64,000 bases of DNA from Nonomuraea aurantiaca (GCF_020215705.1 NZ_JAIWNB010000035.1:34898-98897), one strand, 5' to 3'; shown: positions 8,312-17,336, counted from the stretch's first letter. Translations and numbers: made by a program. The notes: generated from the letters alone by a model not told the origin.

Positions 8312-9307
8312 CTAGGGAGTACGCCTCATCCAGGGGAACTTGCTCTCGAAGCACTGGTCGGCGAGCTGGCCGGGAAGGTGGCCGCACTCCTGGACCACGC
8401 TCCAGAACCAGATGGCCACGACGGCGAAGATGATCAGGGCCAGGATGCTGACCGCGATGCCGGTGATGGCGCGGCCCTTGCCCACGCCCTTGCTGAGCGC
8501 GACGCAGCCGAAGACGATCGACAGGATCGCGGTGAGCAGGCCGGTGAAGCAGACGAAGACGAGGAACGGGCTGGCGACGCCCAGCACCAGCGAGGCCGTG
8601 GCCAGGCCGCTGCCGGGCTGGGCGGGTGGGCCCGCCTGGTACTGCTGGTACGGGCCCCCTTGCTGGTAAGGACCCCCTGGAGGGTAGGCGGCGCCCCCTG
8701 GCGGGTAGGCGGCGCCCCCTGGCGGGTAGGCGGCGCCCCCTGGCGGTGGGCCGTAGCCTGGGCCGCCCCCGCCGGGCGGCCCGCCGTACGGGCTGGAGGG
8801 CGAGGTGCCGGGCACGGCCGGGATGGGCTCGGTCCGAGGAGGCTCCTCCGGCGGCCGCCCTTCCCCATAGGACGGGGTCTGCGGCCCGGCTTCCCCGTAC
8901 GACGGAGGCTGCGGCACGAACGACGGCCGGTCCTCCTCCGGTGACGGCGGCGGCCCACCCTCAGGCGAGGGCGGCGGCTCGTGGCGCGGCGGCTCCCCCT
9001 CCGGCGAGGTCGGCGGCTCGTAGCGCGACGGCGGCGTGGGTCCCGGCGCGCCGGGCTCCTCTCCTTCGTCATTCCAGCCCGGATAGGACGGCCGCGCGCC
9101 CGGCGTCGGAAACACCTGGGTCTCCTCCGCCTCGCCACCACCCTCCTCGACCTCGGCCGGCTCAGGGGTCTCGGGCGCGGTGGGCAGGTCGGGGTGGAAC
9201 GGCTTGCCCGGCTCGCGGCGGGGCCGCGGCTGCTCCTCCGGAGGCTCGTCCTTCGAGGGGTCGCCGTCGTTCGGCCGAGGCTGGTTCGGATCCCCAGGTG
9301 TGGTCAC
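8312..9307 (-). CDS. Proline-rich DUF4190-type membrane protein
   Basis: 331 residues from a GTG preceded by GGGAG at 7 bp. The first ~215 residues are disordered, rich in Pro, Glu and Gly, with YGE repeats and three tandem GGAAYPP units; the C-terminal ~90 residues carry two hydrophobic segments (ATASLVLGVASPFLVFVCF and GRAITGIAVSILALIIFAVV) as in DUF4190 proteins. Likely a cell-envelope protein with a cytoplasmic proline-rich tail. Function unknown. It is divergent from the MarR gene. Confidence 0.75.
   Translation of the reverse strand: MTTPGDPNQPRPNDGDPSKDEPPEEQPRPRREPGKPFHPDLPTAPETPEPAEVEEGGGEAEETQVFPTPGARPSYPGWNDEGEEPGAPGPTPPSRYEPPTSPEGEPPRHEPPPSPEGGPPPSPEEDRPSFVPQPPSYGEAGPQTPSYGEGRPPEEPPRTEPIPAVPGTSPSSPYGGPPGGGGPGYGPPPGGAAYPPGGAAYPPGGAAYPPGGPYQQGGPYQQYQAGPPAQPGSGLATASLVLGVASPFLVFVCFTGLLTAILSIVFGCVALSKGVGKGRAITGIAVSILALIIFAVVAIWFWSVVQECGHLPGQLADQCFESKFPWMRRTP
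8682..8744. repeat. Three tandem 21-bp units inside the DUF4190-type gene
   Basis: Three consecutive identical 21-bp units start at 8682, 8703 and 8724. They encode the AAYPPGG heptapeptide repeat of the proline-rich tail, so copy number can change without breaking the frame. Confidence 0.9.
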
Positions 9308-9448
9308 GTCTGCGTCTCCCGACGGGTCGTATGCCGGATACTTCACCTTTTCGCGGCAGACATCGCCGAAACCACGCGACACGGTAAGAGCCCGCTCATC
9401 CTTGGGTCACCATGCGCCAAAGTGGCAGGCGACGGGCAAGATGAGGAC

Positions 9449-9853
9449 ATGCTGGAAGAGACCCTGACCTACGCGTTGATCATGGTCATGAAGACGAAAC
9501 GCAACCGGATGGCCGCGGCCCTGGTCCCGCTCGGCCTGCACAGCGGCCAGGAGTTGCTGCTCAACCAGCTGTGGCAGGAGGACGGCCTCACCCAGACCGA
9601 GCTCATCCGGCGGCTGGGCGTCGAGCCGCCGACCGTCACCAAGACCGTCCAGCGCCTGGAGCGGGCCGGCTTCCTGCACCGTTCGCCCGACCCCGACCGG
9701 CCGCGGGTGAGCCGGGTCTGGCTGACCGACGCGGGCAAGGCGGTCCGCGAGCCCGTGGAGCAGATCTGGACCAGGATGGACGAAGAGCTGCTGAGCGCGT
9801 TCGACCCGGATGAGCGGGACATGTTCGGCCGCCTGCTGCGTGCCATGCCCTAA
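9449..9853 (+). CDS. MarR-family transcriptional regulator
   Basis: 134 residues. Winged-helix MarR fold: the helix-turn-helix LTQTELIRRLGVEPPTVTKT and the wing FLHRSPDPDRPRVSRVWLTDAG are clear. ATG at 9449 is preceded by GAGG at short spacing. It lies 94 bp upstream of the SDR gene in the same direction, with a 26-bp imperfect palindrome in the gap that is a candidate operator for it. Likely a repressor sensing a small aromatic or oxidant ligand, inferred from the family only. Confidence 0.85.
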   Translation: MLEETLTYALIMVMKTKRNRMAAALVPLGLHSGQELLLNQLWQEDGLTQTELIRRLGVEPPTVTKTVQRLERAGFLHRSPDPDRPRVSRVWLTDAGKAVREPVEQIWTRMDEELLSAFDPDERDMFGRLLRAMP

Positions 9854-9904
9854 CGACCCTTTCACTCCCAGCGAAACCGCCTTGCGCGCAGGCGTCGCGA
9901 TAGA

Positions 9905-9930
9905 GTTAGCTGGCTAATTAGTCGGCTAAC
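9905..9930. promoter_or_regulatory. 26-bp palindromic operator upstream of SDR gene
   Basis: Arms GTTAGCTGGCTAA (9905-9917) and TTAGTCGGCTAAC (9918-9930) form a palindrome with 22 of 26 symmetrical bases centred on TAATTA. TAGAGT at 9901-9906 could be a -10 whose start site would fall inside the palindrome. The size and TTAGC/GCTAA core fit a MarR or TetR dimer site; the adjacent MarR protein is the obvious candidate. Confidence 0.6.
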
Positions 9931-9947
9931 AAATAGAGGAGTTCATC

Positions 9948-10694
9948 ATGCACGTGCTCGTCACCGGCGGTTCGTCCGGCATCGGCGCGGCCACGGCCGT
10001 CGCCTACGGAGCCACGGGAGCCCGCGTCACCATCACCTACAACTCGGGCGAGGAACGGGCGGCCGAGGTGGTCAAGCGTGTGGAGCAGGCCGGGGGCACG
10101 GCCACGGCCGTCCACCTCGATCTGGAAGACCACGCGAGCATCACCGCCGCCGCGTGGGCGGCGGGGCCCGTGGACGCGCTGGTCGCCAACGCCGTGCGCT
10201 GGGGCACGATCATGCCCAACAGCGTCGCCTTCGAGGACGTACCCGCGGCGGAGTGGACGGCCGCCCTGCACGCCAACGTGGTCGGCAACGCGATCCTCGC
10301 GGGGGCGGTGCTGCCCGGCATGCGGCGGAATGGTTTCGGGCGGATCGTGTTCGTCTCGTCGGGTGCGGCGGAGGAGGGACTGCCGGGCCCCGGCGCGTAC
10401 GGCACGGCCAAGATGGCCCTGCACGGCATGGCCCGCGCACTGGCCTGGGAGGCCGGCAAGGACGGCATCCTGGTGAACGTCGCCGCCGCCGGATTCACCC
10501 TCACCGAGCGCGAACGGCCCGTTCCGCAGGAGGTCGCGGACGCGCTCGCCGCCCGTACGCCCACCCGGCGGCTCTCGACGGCCGACGACCTGGCGGCGCT
10601 GATCGTCTTCCTCGGCTCCGCGGCGAACCGCAACCTCACCGGAGAGATCATCCGCGACGGATCCAACGCCGGCCGGTCGGCGCACGCCCTCTGA
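9948..10694 (+). CDS. Short-chain dehydrogenase/reductase
   Basis: 248 residues with the classical SDR Rossmann opening VTGGSSGIGAATA, a following NAVRWG segment in the NNAG position, catalytic Ser in VFVSSGAAEE, and the Y-x3-K pair in PGAYGTAKMAL. NAD(P)-dependent oxidoreductase; substrate unknown, fatty-acyl or xenobiotic ketone reduction is typical of the group. GAGG precedes the ATG. Probably controlled through the palindrome just upstream. Confidence 0.88.
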   Translation: MHVLVTGGSSGIGAATAVAYGATGARVTITYNSGEERAAEVVKRVEQAGGTATAVHLDLEDHASITAAAWAAGPVDALVANAVRWGTIMPNSVAFEDVPAAEWTAALHANVVGNAILAGAVLPGMRRNGFGRIVFVSSGAAEEGLPGPGAYGTAKMALHGMARALAWEAGKDGILVNVAAAGFTLTERERPVPQEVADALAARTPTRRLSTADDLAALIVFLGSAANRNLTGEIIRDGSNAGRSAHAL

Positions 10695-10730
10695 TCTGGC
10701 CCCCGGGTGCGAGCAGGGGAACGGCCGACC

Positions 10731-10744
10731 TAGACTGAAGCACG
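10731..10744 (+). promoter_or_regulatory. -10 element for a probably leaderless purF message
   Basis: TAGACT at 10731-10736 ends 7 bp before the GTG start at 10744, the spacing expected when transcription starts on the first base of the codon. No Shine-Dalgarno is present and the -35 region is weak. Confidence 0.4.
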
Positions 10745-12180
10745 TGCTGAAAGGCGACGGCCGGCTCGGCCATGACCTGGACCCCCAAGACCATGCTCCT
10801 AAAGACGCCTGCGGCGTCTTCGGTGTCTGGGCGCCAGGCGAGGAAGTCTCCAAACTCACCTACTACGGACTGTACGCGTTGCAACACCGCGGACAGGAGT
10901 CCGCGGGCATCGCGGTCAGCGAGGGCAGCCGCATCCTCGTCTACAAGGACATGGGCCTGGTCTCCCAGGTCTTCGACGAGTCGGTGCTCGGCACCCTCAG
11001 GGGTCACCTGGCCATCGGCCACTGCCGCTACTCCACGACCGGCTCCAGCGTGTGGGAGAACGCCCAGCCCACGCTGAGCTCCACCGACGACGGCGGCCTC
11101 GCGCTCGCCCACAACGGCAACCTGATCAACACCCCGGAGCTGGCCCAGCGGCTGGCTCCCGGGGCGACCAGGGCGACCACCGACACCGAGGTGCTCACCA
11201 CGCTGCTCGCCCAGGACCGCGACCGGTCCATCGAGGACGCGGCGGCCGAGCTGCTGCCGCAGGTCAAGGGCGCCTACTCACTGGTGTTCATGGACGAGAA
11301 GACGCTCTACGCGGCCCGCGACCCGCAGGGCATCCGCCCGCTGGTCCTGGGTCGCCTGGAGCGGGGCTGGGTGGTGGCCTCCGAGACGGCCGCGCTCGAC
11401 ATCGTGGGCGCCACGTTCACCCGCGAGATCGAGCCGGGCGAGATGCTCACCATCGACGAGCGCGGCGTCAGGTCGCGCCGGTTCGCGCTGGCGGAGCCGA
11501 AGGGCTGCCTGTTCGAGTACGTCTATCTGGCCCGCCCCGACACCACCATCGCCGGGCGCGGCATCCAGGTCACCAGGGTCGAGGTCGGCCGCGCGCTGGC
11601 CCGCGAGCACCCCGTCGAGGCCGACCTGGTCATCCCCACGCCCGAGTCCGGCACACCCGCCGCCGTCGGCTACGCGGAGGAGAGCGGCATCCCCTACGGC
11701 CAGGGCCTGGTGAAGAACTCCTACGTCGGCCGCACCTTCATCGAGCCCTCGCAGACCATCCGGCAGCTCGGCATCAGGCTCAAGCTCAACCCGCTGCGCG
11801 AGGTCGTCGAGGGCAAGCGTCTGGTCGTCGTCGACGACTCGATCGTGCGCGGCAACACCCAGCGCGCGATCGTCAGGATGCTGCGCGAGGCCGGCGCCAA
11901 AGAGGTGCACGTACGCATCTCCTCGCCGCCCGTGGCCTGGCCGTGCTTCTACGGCATCGACTTCGCCACCAGGGCCGAGCTCATCGCCGGCTCGCTCAGC
12001 ATCGAGGAGATCCGGGCCTCGCTCGGCGCCGACTCGCTGGGCTACATCTCGCTGGAGGGCCTGACCAAGGCCACCACGATCCCCGCCGAGCGCCTGTGCC
12101 GGGCCTGCTTCGACGGCTCCTATCCCATCCCCATCGACCAGGACAACGTGGGCAAGTTCGTGTTGGAGAGCAAGGCGTGA
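10744..12180 (+). CDS. purF: Amidophosphoribosyltransferase
   Basis: 478 residues. First committed step of purine synthesis: transfers glutamine amide nitrogen to PRPP. A short propeptide precedes DACGVFGVW, whose cysteine is the N-terminal nucleophile after processing; glutaminase residues appear in LYALQHRGQESAG and HNGNL. The phosphoribosyl-transferase domain has the PRPP loop VVVDDSIVRGNT. Cysteines in WPCFYGID and LCRACFDG fit the Fe-S type of PurF. The stop codon overlaps the purM start, indicating translational coupling. Confidence 0.97.
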   Translation: MLKGDGRLGHDLDPQDHAPKDACGVFGVWAPGEEVSKLTYYGLYALQHRGQESAGIAVSEGSRILVYKDMGLVSQVFDESVLGTLRGHLAIGHCRYSTTGSSVWENAQPTLSSTDDGGLALAHNGNLINTPELAQRLAPGATRATTDTEVLTTLLAQDRDRSIEDAAAELLPQVKGAYSLVFMDEKTLYAARDPQGIRPLVLGRLERGWVVASETAALDIVGATFTREIEPGEMLTIDERGVRSRRFALAEPKGCLFEYVYLARPDTTIAGRGIQVTRVEVGRALAREHPVEADLVIPTPESGTPAAVGYAEESGIPYGQGLVKNSYVGRTFIEPSQTIRQLGIRLKLNPLREVVEGKRLVVVDDSIVRGNTQRAIVRMLREAGAKEVHVRISSPPVAWPCFYGIDFATRAELIAGSLSIEEIRASLGADSLGYISLEGLTKATTIPAERLCRACFDGSYPIPIDQDNVGKFVLESKA

Positions 12181-13202
12181 CGACGTACGAGGCCGCCGGG
12201 GTCGACATCGAGGCGGGCGAGCGCGCCGTCTCGCTGATGAAGGCCAAGGTGGCCCGCTCACGCAGGCCCGAGGTGGTCGACGACGCCAGCGGATTCGCCG
12301 GTCTGTTCGACGCCTCGGCCCTGCTGCGCTACCAGCGCCCGCTGCTGGCCACCTCGACCGACGGCGTGGGCACCAAGGTCATGCTCGCCCAGCAGTACGG
12401 CAAGCACGACACGATCGGCGTCGACCTCGTCGCCATGGTCCTCGACGACCTGGTGGTATGCGGCGCGGAGCCGCTGTTCATGACCGACTACATCGCCTGC
12501 GGCAAGGTGGTGCCCGAGCGCATCGCCGAGATCGTGGGCGGCGTCGCCGAGGGCTGCCGGCTGGCCGGGGCGGCCCTGCTCGGCGGCGAGACCGCCGAGC
12601 ACCCGGGCGCCATGGGTCCCGACGAATACGACCTGGCGGGCGCGGGCACCGGCGTCGTGGAGGCGTCGGCGATGCTCGGCGCCGACCGCGTGCGGGCCGG
12701 CGACGTGGTCCTCGGCCTGGCGTCGTCGGGAGCGCACTCCAACGGCTATTCGCTGGTACGCCACGTGCTGCGCGAATCGTCGCTGTCGCTCGACGCCGAC
12801 CTGCCCGAGCTGGCCAGGCCGCTCGGCACCGAGCTGCTGGAGCCCACGAAGATCTACTCGCTCGACTGCCTGGAGCTGGCCCGGACGGTCGACGTGCACG
12901 CCTACGCCCACATCACCGGCGGCGGCATCGAGAGCAACCTGTCCCGCTCGCTCCCCGGCCACCTCGACGCCGTCCTCGACCGCTCCTCGTGGACCCCGCC
13001 CCCGATCTTCTCGGTCCTGGCGGGTTACGGCGGCATCGAGCAGAAGGACATGGACAAGACCTTCAACCTGGGCGTCGGCATGGCCGCCATCGTCGCCCAG
13101 GAGGCAGCAGACGAAGCCCTCCGCCTACTGGCCGAACGCAACCTACCGGCTTGGGTGTTGGGCGAAGTCACAGAAGGCACCGGCCAAGCCACCTACCGCT
13201 GA
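12177..13202 (+). CDS. purM: Phosphoribosylformylglycinamidine cyclo-ligase (AIR synthetase)
   Basis: 341 residues starting at a GTG that overlaps the purF stop by 4 bp. Converts FGAM to AIR with ATP, the fifth step of purine synthesis. Characteristic segments: TYEAAGVDIEAGE, LLATSTDGVGTK, IGVDLVAMVLDDLVVCGAEPLF, GGETAEHPG and HITGGGIESN. Full length for the family. Together with purF it forms a two-gene purine operon conserved in actinomycetes. Confidence 0.97.
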   Translation: MTTYEAAGVDIEAGERAVSLMKAKVARSRRPEVVDDASGFAGLFDASALLRYQRPLLATSTDGVGTKVMLAQQYGKHDTIGVDLVAMVLDDLVVCGAEPLFMTDYIACGKVVPERIAEIVGGVAEGCRLAGAALLGGETAEHPGAMGPDEYDLAGAGTGVVEASAMLGADRVRAGDVVLGLASSGAHSNGYSLVRHVLRESSLSLDADLPELARPLGTELLEPTKIYSLDCLELARTVDVHAYAHITGGGIESNLSRSLPGHLDAVLDRSSWTPPPIFSVLAGYGGIEQKDMDKTFNLGVGMAAIVAQEAADEALRLLAERNLPAWVLGEVTEGTGQATYR

Positions 13203-13400
13203 CGCTCACAGGGTGGCGGGGTCGCCGACGACACCTGCCACCCGTTGGCACCCAGACGGTTACACCGTCTTGTAACGGCGCCCAGCCCTGTGCGGGCTCA
13301 GCGGCCGTATTCCTGGAGGCCCTCAGCCCTGTACGGCGGGTGGCGGCCGGCCGTGCTTGCCGTAACCCTGAAAGATCAAAAGGGGTGGCGGCAGAAAAGC

Positions 13401-13425
13401 GCCCCACGGGTGGGTGCCGTGGGGC
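13401..13425 (-). terminator. Intrinsic terminator downstream of the DUF3073 gene
   Basis: GCCCCACGG (13401-13409) and CCGTGGGGC (13417-13425) form a perfect 9-bp stem with a 7-nt loop. On the minus strand it is followed by GCTTTTC, a short T-run, so it best serves the DUF3073 gene; it may also stop purM read-through. Confidence 0.7.
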
Positions 13426-13448
13426 TGGGTGCTCAACCGGAACGACGG

Positions 13449-13661
13449 TTACCTGTCGTCGTCTTTGTTGCTGTAGTCATCGACGTAATCTGCATAGCGA
13501 TCCGCCAGCTCATCGCTGAGGTCGTCGGCGGCGTCGTCATTGTCGCTGGAGTCTCCGACCCCGAGTTCATCGCGAAGACGATCAAGATCCGTGCCACCGC
13601 TGTTGTACTTCAGCTGGCGAGCAACCTTGACCTGCTTGGCCTTTGCTCGGCCGCGCCCCAT
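13449..13661 (-). CDS. DUF3073 small conserved protein
   Basis: 70 residues. The start MGRGRAKAKQVKVARQLKYN is the invariant opening of this actinobacterial family and fixes the ATG at 13661, even though the frame is open further upstream. Basic N-terminus, very acidic C-terminus (SSDNDDAADD, YSNKDDDR). Function unknown; it occupies its usual place between purM and the valine dehydrogenase gene. Confidence 0.85.
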   Translation of the reverse strand: MGRGRAKAKQVKVARQLKYNSGGTDLDRLRDELGVGDSSDNDDAADDLSDELADRYADYVDDYSNKDDDR

Positions 13662-13719
13662 TGGCTCGACCCCCTCGTGTGGGGTCGTCCCCGACCCCTC
13701 GTCGCTAACGCACCACACA

Positions 13720-13746
13720 CTGACGCCGCCTGACTTTGGGCGTCAG
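13720..13746 (-). terminator. Hairpin downstream of the amino-acid dehydrogenase gene
   Basis: CTGACGCC (13720-13727) and GGCGTCAG (13739-13746) form an 8-bp stem with an 11-nt loop, 67 bp past the dehydrogenase stop codon on the minus strand. There is no T-run, so termination strength is uncertain. Confidence 0.45.
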
Positions 13747-13812
13747 CCTATCGTTCGCCTATTACCGTACCTGTTTTGTGCCCAGCTCGGTACGTCGTAT
13801 GGGCGCGGGGCG

Positions 13813-14892
13813 TCAGTGGCCTAGCCAAATGCCCCTAATACGCCCGACTTCCGACATTCTGCGCTCGGCCAGCCTATCTGCTGCGACCGCCGGAGGGACG
13901 CCCTCGTCGGCCGCGATCGCGAAGATCTTCAGAGTCGTGTCGTAGATCTGGGTCGCCTTGGCTCTGGCACGCTCCATGTTGAAGCCCTCGAGCTCGTCGG
14001 CGACCTGGATCACGCCGCCCGAGTTGACCACGTAGTCGGGCGCGTAGAGGATGCCGCGCTCCGCGAGCTGCTTCTCCACGCCCGGATGGGCGAGCTGGTT
14101 GTTGGACGCGCCGCAGACGATCTTGGCGCGCAGCCTGGCCGCCGAGTGGTCGTCGAGGGCCCCGCCCAGCGCGCAGGGCGCGAACACGTCGATGTCGGCC
14201 CCGGTGAGCGCCACCGCGTCGCCCACGACGTCGACCTCGGGGTGACGCCGCCGTACGCGCTCGACCGCCTTGGGATCGACGTCACACAGGACCACGTCGG
14301 CGCCGTCCTCGCGCAGCAGGTCGACCAGCCGGTGGCCGACCTTGCCGACGCCCTCGACGCCGATCCGCCTGCCGCGAAGCGACGGCGAGCCGTAGACGCG
14401 CTCGGCCGAGGCGCGCATGCCCTGGTAGACGCCGAAGGCGGTGAGGATCGAGGAGTCGCCGGCGCCACCGTGCGCCAGCGTGCGGCCGATCACGTGGCGT
14501 GACTCCCGGGCGATGACGTCCATGTCCTCGCTGTAGGTGCCCACGTCACAGGCGGTGATGTAGCGCCCGCCGAGCGACTCGACGAAGCGACCGTAGGCGC
14601 GCAGCAGCGCCTCGCTCTTGTCCCGGCGCGGGTCGCCGATGATGACGGCCTTGCCGCCGCCATGGTCGAGACCGGCCAGCGCGTTCTTGTAGGCCATGCC
14701 CTTGGCCAGGTTGAGCACGTCGGCCAGAGCCGCCTGCTCGCCCGCGTACGGATAGAACCTGGTGCCTCCCAGGGCCGGCCCGAGTGCGGTGTTGTGGATG
14801 GCGATGATGGCCCGCAGGCCGCTCTGCTCGTCGGCGCAGAACACGACCTGCTCATGGACGTCCTTGTGGGACGAGCCGAAGACATCGGTCAC
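13813..14892 (-). CDS. vdh: Leucine/valine dehydrogenase (Glu/Leu/Phe/Val family)
   Basis: 359 residues. NAD-dependent oxidative deamination of branched-chain amino acids, supplying 2-oxo acids for fatty-acid and polyketide starter units. Seen: substrate/catalytic segment ALGPALGGTRF, the catalytic lysine region GMAYKNALAGLDHGGGKAVI, and the Rossmann motif VEGVGKVGHRLVDLL. GTG at 14892 is chosen because AGGGAG precedes it by 8 bp; the frame extends further upstream. Position next to DUF3073 and bldC matches the Streptomyces valine dehydrogenase locus. Confidence 0.88.
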   Translation of the reverse strand: MTDVFGSSHKDVHEQVVFCADEQSGLRAIIAIHNTALGPALGGTRFYPYAGEQAALADVLNLAKGMAYKNALAGLDHGGGKAVIIGDPRRDKSEALLRAYGRFVESLGGRYITACDVGTYSEDMDVIARESRHVIGRTLAHGGAGDSSILTAFGVYQGMRASAERVYGSPSLRGRRIGVEGVGKVGHRLVDLLREDGADVVLCDVDPKAVERVRRRHPEVDVVGDAVALTGADIDVFAPCALGGALDDHSAARLRAKIVCGASNNQLAHPGVEKQLAERGILYAPDYVVNSGGVIQVADELEGFNMERARAKATQIYDTTLKIFAIAADEGVPPAVAADRLAERRMSEVGRIRGIWLGH

Positions 14893-14999
14893 GGTAGTGA
14901 CTCCCTGTCCCGTGTCCGTCGCCCCGTTGCGACGGATCTCGTCTCTCAGCGTAGTAGCGCGACGATGCGAGCAGGTTGTCTTCATGACACGATGCCTCC

Positions 15000-15863
15000 G
15001 TGCTGCCCTATGCCGCTTACCTCCGGGTCTACGAGCCGCTGACCGCGTTCGCCGAGTCCGAGCGCAAGGTCTGGGCCGAGTACGCCGAATCGCGTGATCG
15101 CCCCCGCCGGGCCACCGCGCTCAACGCCGAGCACGCCGAGGCCGTCGGGCGCCTGCTCGGCATGCCGCCCCACCCGGCACCCGCACAGGAGAGCCCCAAC
15201 GCCTATCTGCGGCGCGTTGAGGACCGTCTCTATGTTTGTCCGTGGCAGACCCGGCTGCGCTCGTGGCTGGCCTTCTCGAGACTGCGTGGCAGTACTCCTA
15301 CGAAGCTCATGGACCGGTTCGTGCCCAAGGCGATCGCCGAGCAGACCGCCGACGACTTCGACCGCTACAAGCGCGCGGGCGACTCCGCCACGCTGCGCAC
15401 CCACATCCGCACGACGGCATGGCACGTGCCACCCGCGTGGTTCGTACCCTTCGACGGCAACGAGCGCTGGCTGGTGCTCGGCTCCTCGACGCCGGGACAG
15501 GACGTGACCACCACGACGGGACGCAACCTCATCTATGTCACCTCCATGGCCCAGGCCAGGAGGCGCTGCGCGCGGGCGCTGCAGGTGCTGCGCAGGCACC
15601 TGGGCGACGTGGCGAACAACATGGACGTGGAGGACGTGGCGAGGTGGCTGGAGGAGTTCCACCCGCACTCGCTGGTCGAGCTCGACTACGGCGGCCTGGT
15701 GCGCCTCATGAACGATGACGCTCTGCAAGCGGACCAGTCCGTCGCGGAGCTCTCAGCGGCCCTCACAGGTCTGGACACGGGTCAAGAAGAGCTTGCCTAC
15801 GCCATGTATCAGAGGGTGATCCTGCGCTGGAAGTCAATGCAACTTCTGGAATCTGCCAACTGA
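15000..15863 (+). CDS. Conserved actinobacterial protein of unknown function
   Basis: 287 residues, GTG start, soluble, no signal peptide or membrane segment. Notable features are YAAYLRVYEPLTAF at the N-terminus, VCPWQTRLRSWLAF centrally, and a stretch WHVPPAWFVPF then RWLVLG. Homologues occupy the same place between valine dehydrogenase and bldC in Streptomyces, so it is vertically inherited core material. I do not recognise a catalytic motif. Confidence 0.7.
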   Translation: MLPYAAYLRVYEPLTAFAESERKVWAEYAESRDRPRRATALNAEHAEAVGRLLGMPPHPAPAQESPNAYLRRVEDRLYVCPWQTRLRSWLAFSRLRGSTPTKLMDRFVPKAIAEQTADDFDRYKRAGDSATLRTHIRTTAWHVPPAWFVPFDGNERWLVLGSSTPGQDVTTTTGRNLIYVTSMAQARRRCARALQVLRRHLGDVANNMDVEDVARWLEEFHPHSLVELDYGGLVRLMNDDALQADQSVAELSAALTGLDTGQEELAYAMYQRVILRWKSMQLLESAN

Positions 15864-16185
15864 ACCCCAATACAACCGTCTGACCTGCATAAGTAGGTCA
15901 TGACTCGCGGCTGCTCTCTTCTGCGAACTGAGTAGTTTGCCGTTTTCACTGCGATACCACGAAACGTGTCGCTAGAATCACCGAGCGTGACATCGCCATG
16001 TGAGCGGGCAGTTGGGTCAAAGAAGGGCTCGCAAATCGCTCTGCGTGGCGGTATGGTCACTTCGGGTGATGCCGCATATGGCTCAGAAAAGCCGCACGCT
16101 CTGGGCTATAGGGGGACATCCGTGACACGCGCAAAGGGAGTCACAGGATCGCTGAGCCGGTCCACACGGAGGAGAGGCCGCACAA
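15864..16185. other. 322-bp leader region of bldC
   Basis: No coding sequence is convincing here. TAGAAT at 15973-15978 is the best -10 candidate, which would give a leader of about 200 nt. Otherwise nothing recognisable. Confidence 0.4.
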
Positions 16186-16389
16186 ATGTCAGCTCGTACA
16201 CCCGAGGCCGAGCCGCTGCTCACGCCCGCTGAGGTCGCGACCATGTTCAGGGTCGACCCCAAGACCGTTACCCGGTGGGCGAAGGCAGGCAAGTTGACGT
16301 CGATTCGTACCCTCGGCGGTCACCGGCGTTACCGGGAGACCGAGGTCCGCGCACTGCTGGCGGGGATTCCGCAGCAGCGCTCGGAGTAG
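16186..16389 (+). CDS. bldC: BldC, small MerR-like developmental regulator
   Basis: 67 residues, one winged-helix domain without the coiled coil or effector domain of full MerR proteins: LLTPAEVATMFRVDPKTVTRWAKAGKL, then RTLGGHRRYRETEVRALLAG. This matches Streptomyces BldC, which binds head-to-tail on direct repeats and delays entry into sporulation. Synteny with purF, purM and vdh supports the name. Confidence 0.93.
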   Translation: MSARTPEAEPLLTPAEVATMFRVDPKTVTRWAKAGKLTSIRTLGGHRRYRETEVRALLAGIPQQRSE

Positions 16390-16524
16390 TGCCGGGGTCG
16401 TCACGAACCTCAGGGGGGTTGAATGGTGGGCCGTGCTGGACAGCCCGGTCCACCCAGGTGACGACGTCATGTCATAATGGGGAGCTGGCGCCGCCCGCCC
16501 GGCGCCATCCTTCCCGAAGGGGAT

Positions 16525-17190
16525 CTAGGCCAGTTGTTCCCTGGTCAGCAGATCCAGCAGCCGGTTGACCTCCGGGTCATAGCCGGCGGCTACTCCGAGT
16601 AGTGCGACCATGTGGTCCACGAGCATCTTCTCGAGCGTCGGACGCTCGATGTCGCGGTGTTCCAGCCAGTCGAGGCCGGCGGTCTCCACCGACGCGATCC
16701 ACGATCTCAGCGTCGTACGCAGCACCGGGCTCGGCCGTTCGACCCGCATCTGCCGCTGGATGAGCCGGAAGAGGCGTTGCCGCACACCGTCGACGATCTC
16801 CCCGACCTCCCCCGCCCGGTTGGTGGGGCCGCCGCGCAGCAGCGCCGCGAAGCCGGCCGCGTGCTCCTCGACGAAGTCGAAGTAGCGCCCGAGCCCCGAG
16901 GCCAGCTCCTCCAGGGGCCGGCCGCCGCCCTGCGGGCGCAGCCGCGACTCCAGCTGGTCGGCCGCGCTCTTCAGCGCCGCCACGTACAGCTCCTGCTTGC
17001 CGCCGAAGTAGTGGTAGACCAGTGCCCGCGAAGCCCCGGCGGCCGAGGCCACGTCGTCGATCGAGACGTCTTCCGCGTCGCGTGTGCTGAAGAGTTCGAG
17101 GGCCGCGGCCATGAGCTCCTCGCGACGGCGATCCACGCTGAGCCTGCGCCGAGCCGGTCGGGCCGCTTCGGCTGACTTCCCGGGTGTCAC
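16525..17190 (-). CDS. TetR-family regulator
   Basis: 221 residues from the GTG at 17190 (an ATG at 17229 in the same frame is the alternative). HTH: VSIDDVASAAGASRALVYHYFGGKQEL; helical ligand domain downstream with a TetR_C pattern. GATACT about 8 bp upstream of the GTG would make a leaderless message. It is divergent from the LacI-type gene. Target unknown. Confidence 0.8.
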   Translation of the reverse strand: MTPGKSAEAARPARRRLSVDRRREELMAAALELFSTRDAEDVSIDDVASAAGASRALVYHYFGGKQELYVAALKSAADQLESRLRPQGGGRPLEELASGLGRYFDFVEEHAAGFAALLRGGPTNRAGEVGEIVDGVRQRLFRLIQRQMRVERPSPVLRTTLRSWIASVETAGLDWLEHRDIERPTLEKMLVDHMVALLGVAAGYDPEVNRLLDLLTREQLA

Positions 17191-17336
17191 AACAGCACAG
17201 TATCCGACGCCGTGCCTAATAGCGGACATGTAGCCAAGGGGTCAATATCAGCCTTCCCTAACATGAGGCCGTACCCTGCGGCGAACTCGATCGTTTGGTC
17301 AGACAGGTGCCCAACTTCGCATCGCGGGGGAGACAC

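Noticed and set aside
8682..8744. Possible CRISPR-like array (identical 21-bp units)
   Set aside because: Units are contiguous with no spacers and encode an in-frame heptapeptide repeat. No CRISPR array was seen anywhere in the window.
11052..12176. Upstream extension of the purM frame through purF
   Set aside because: Shadow of purF in another frame; similarity to PurM begins only at the GTG at 12177.
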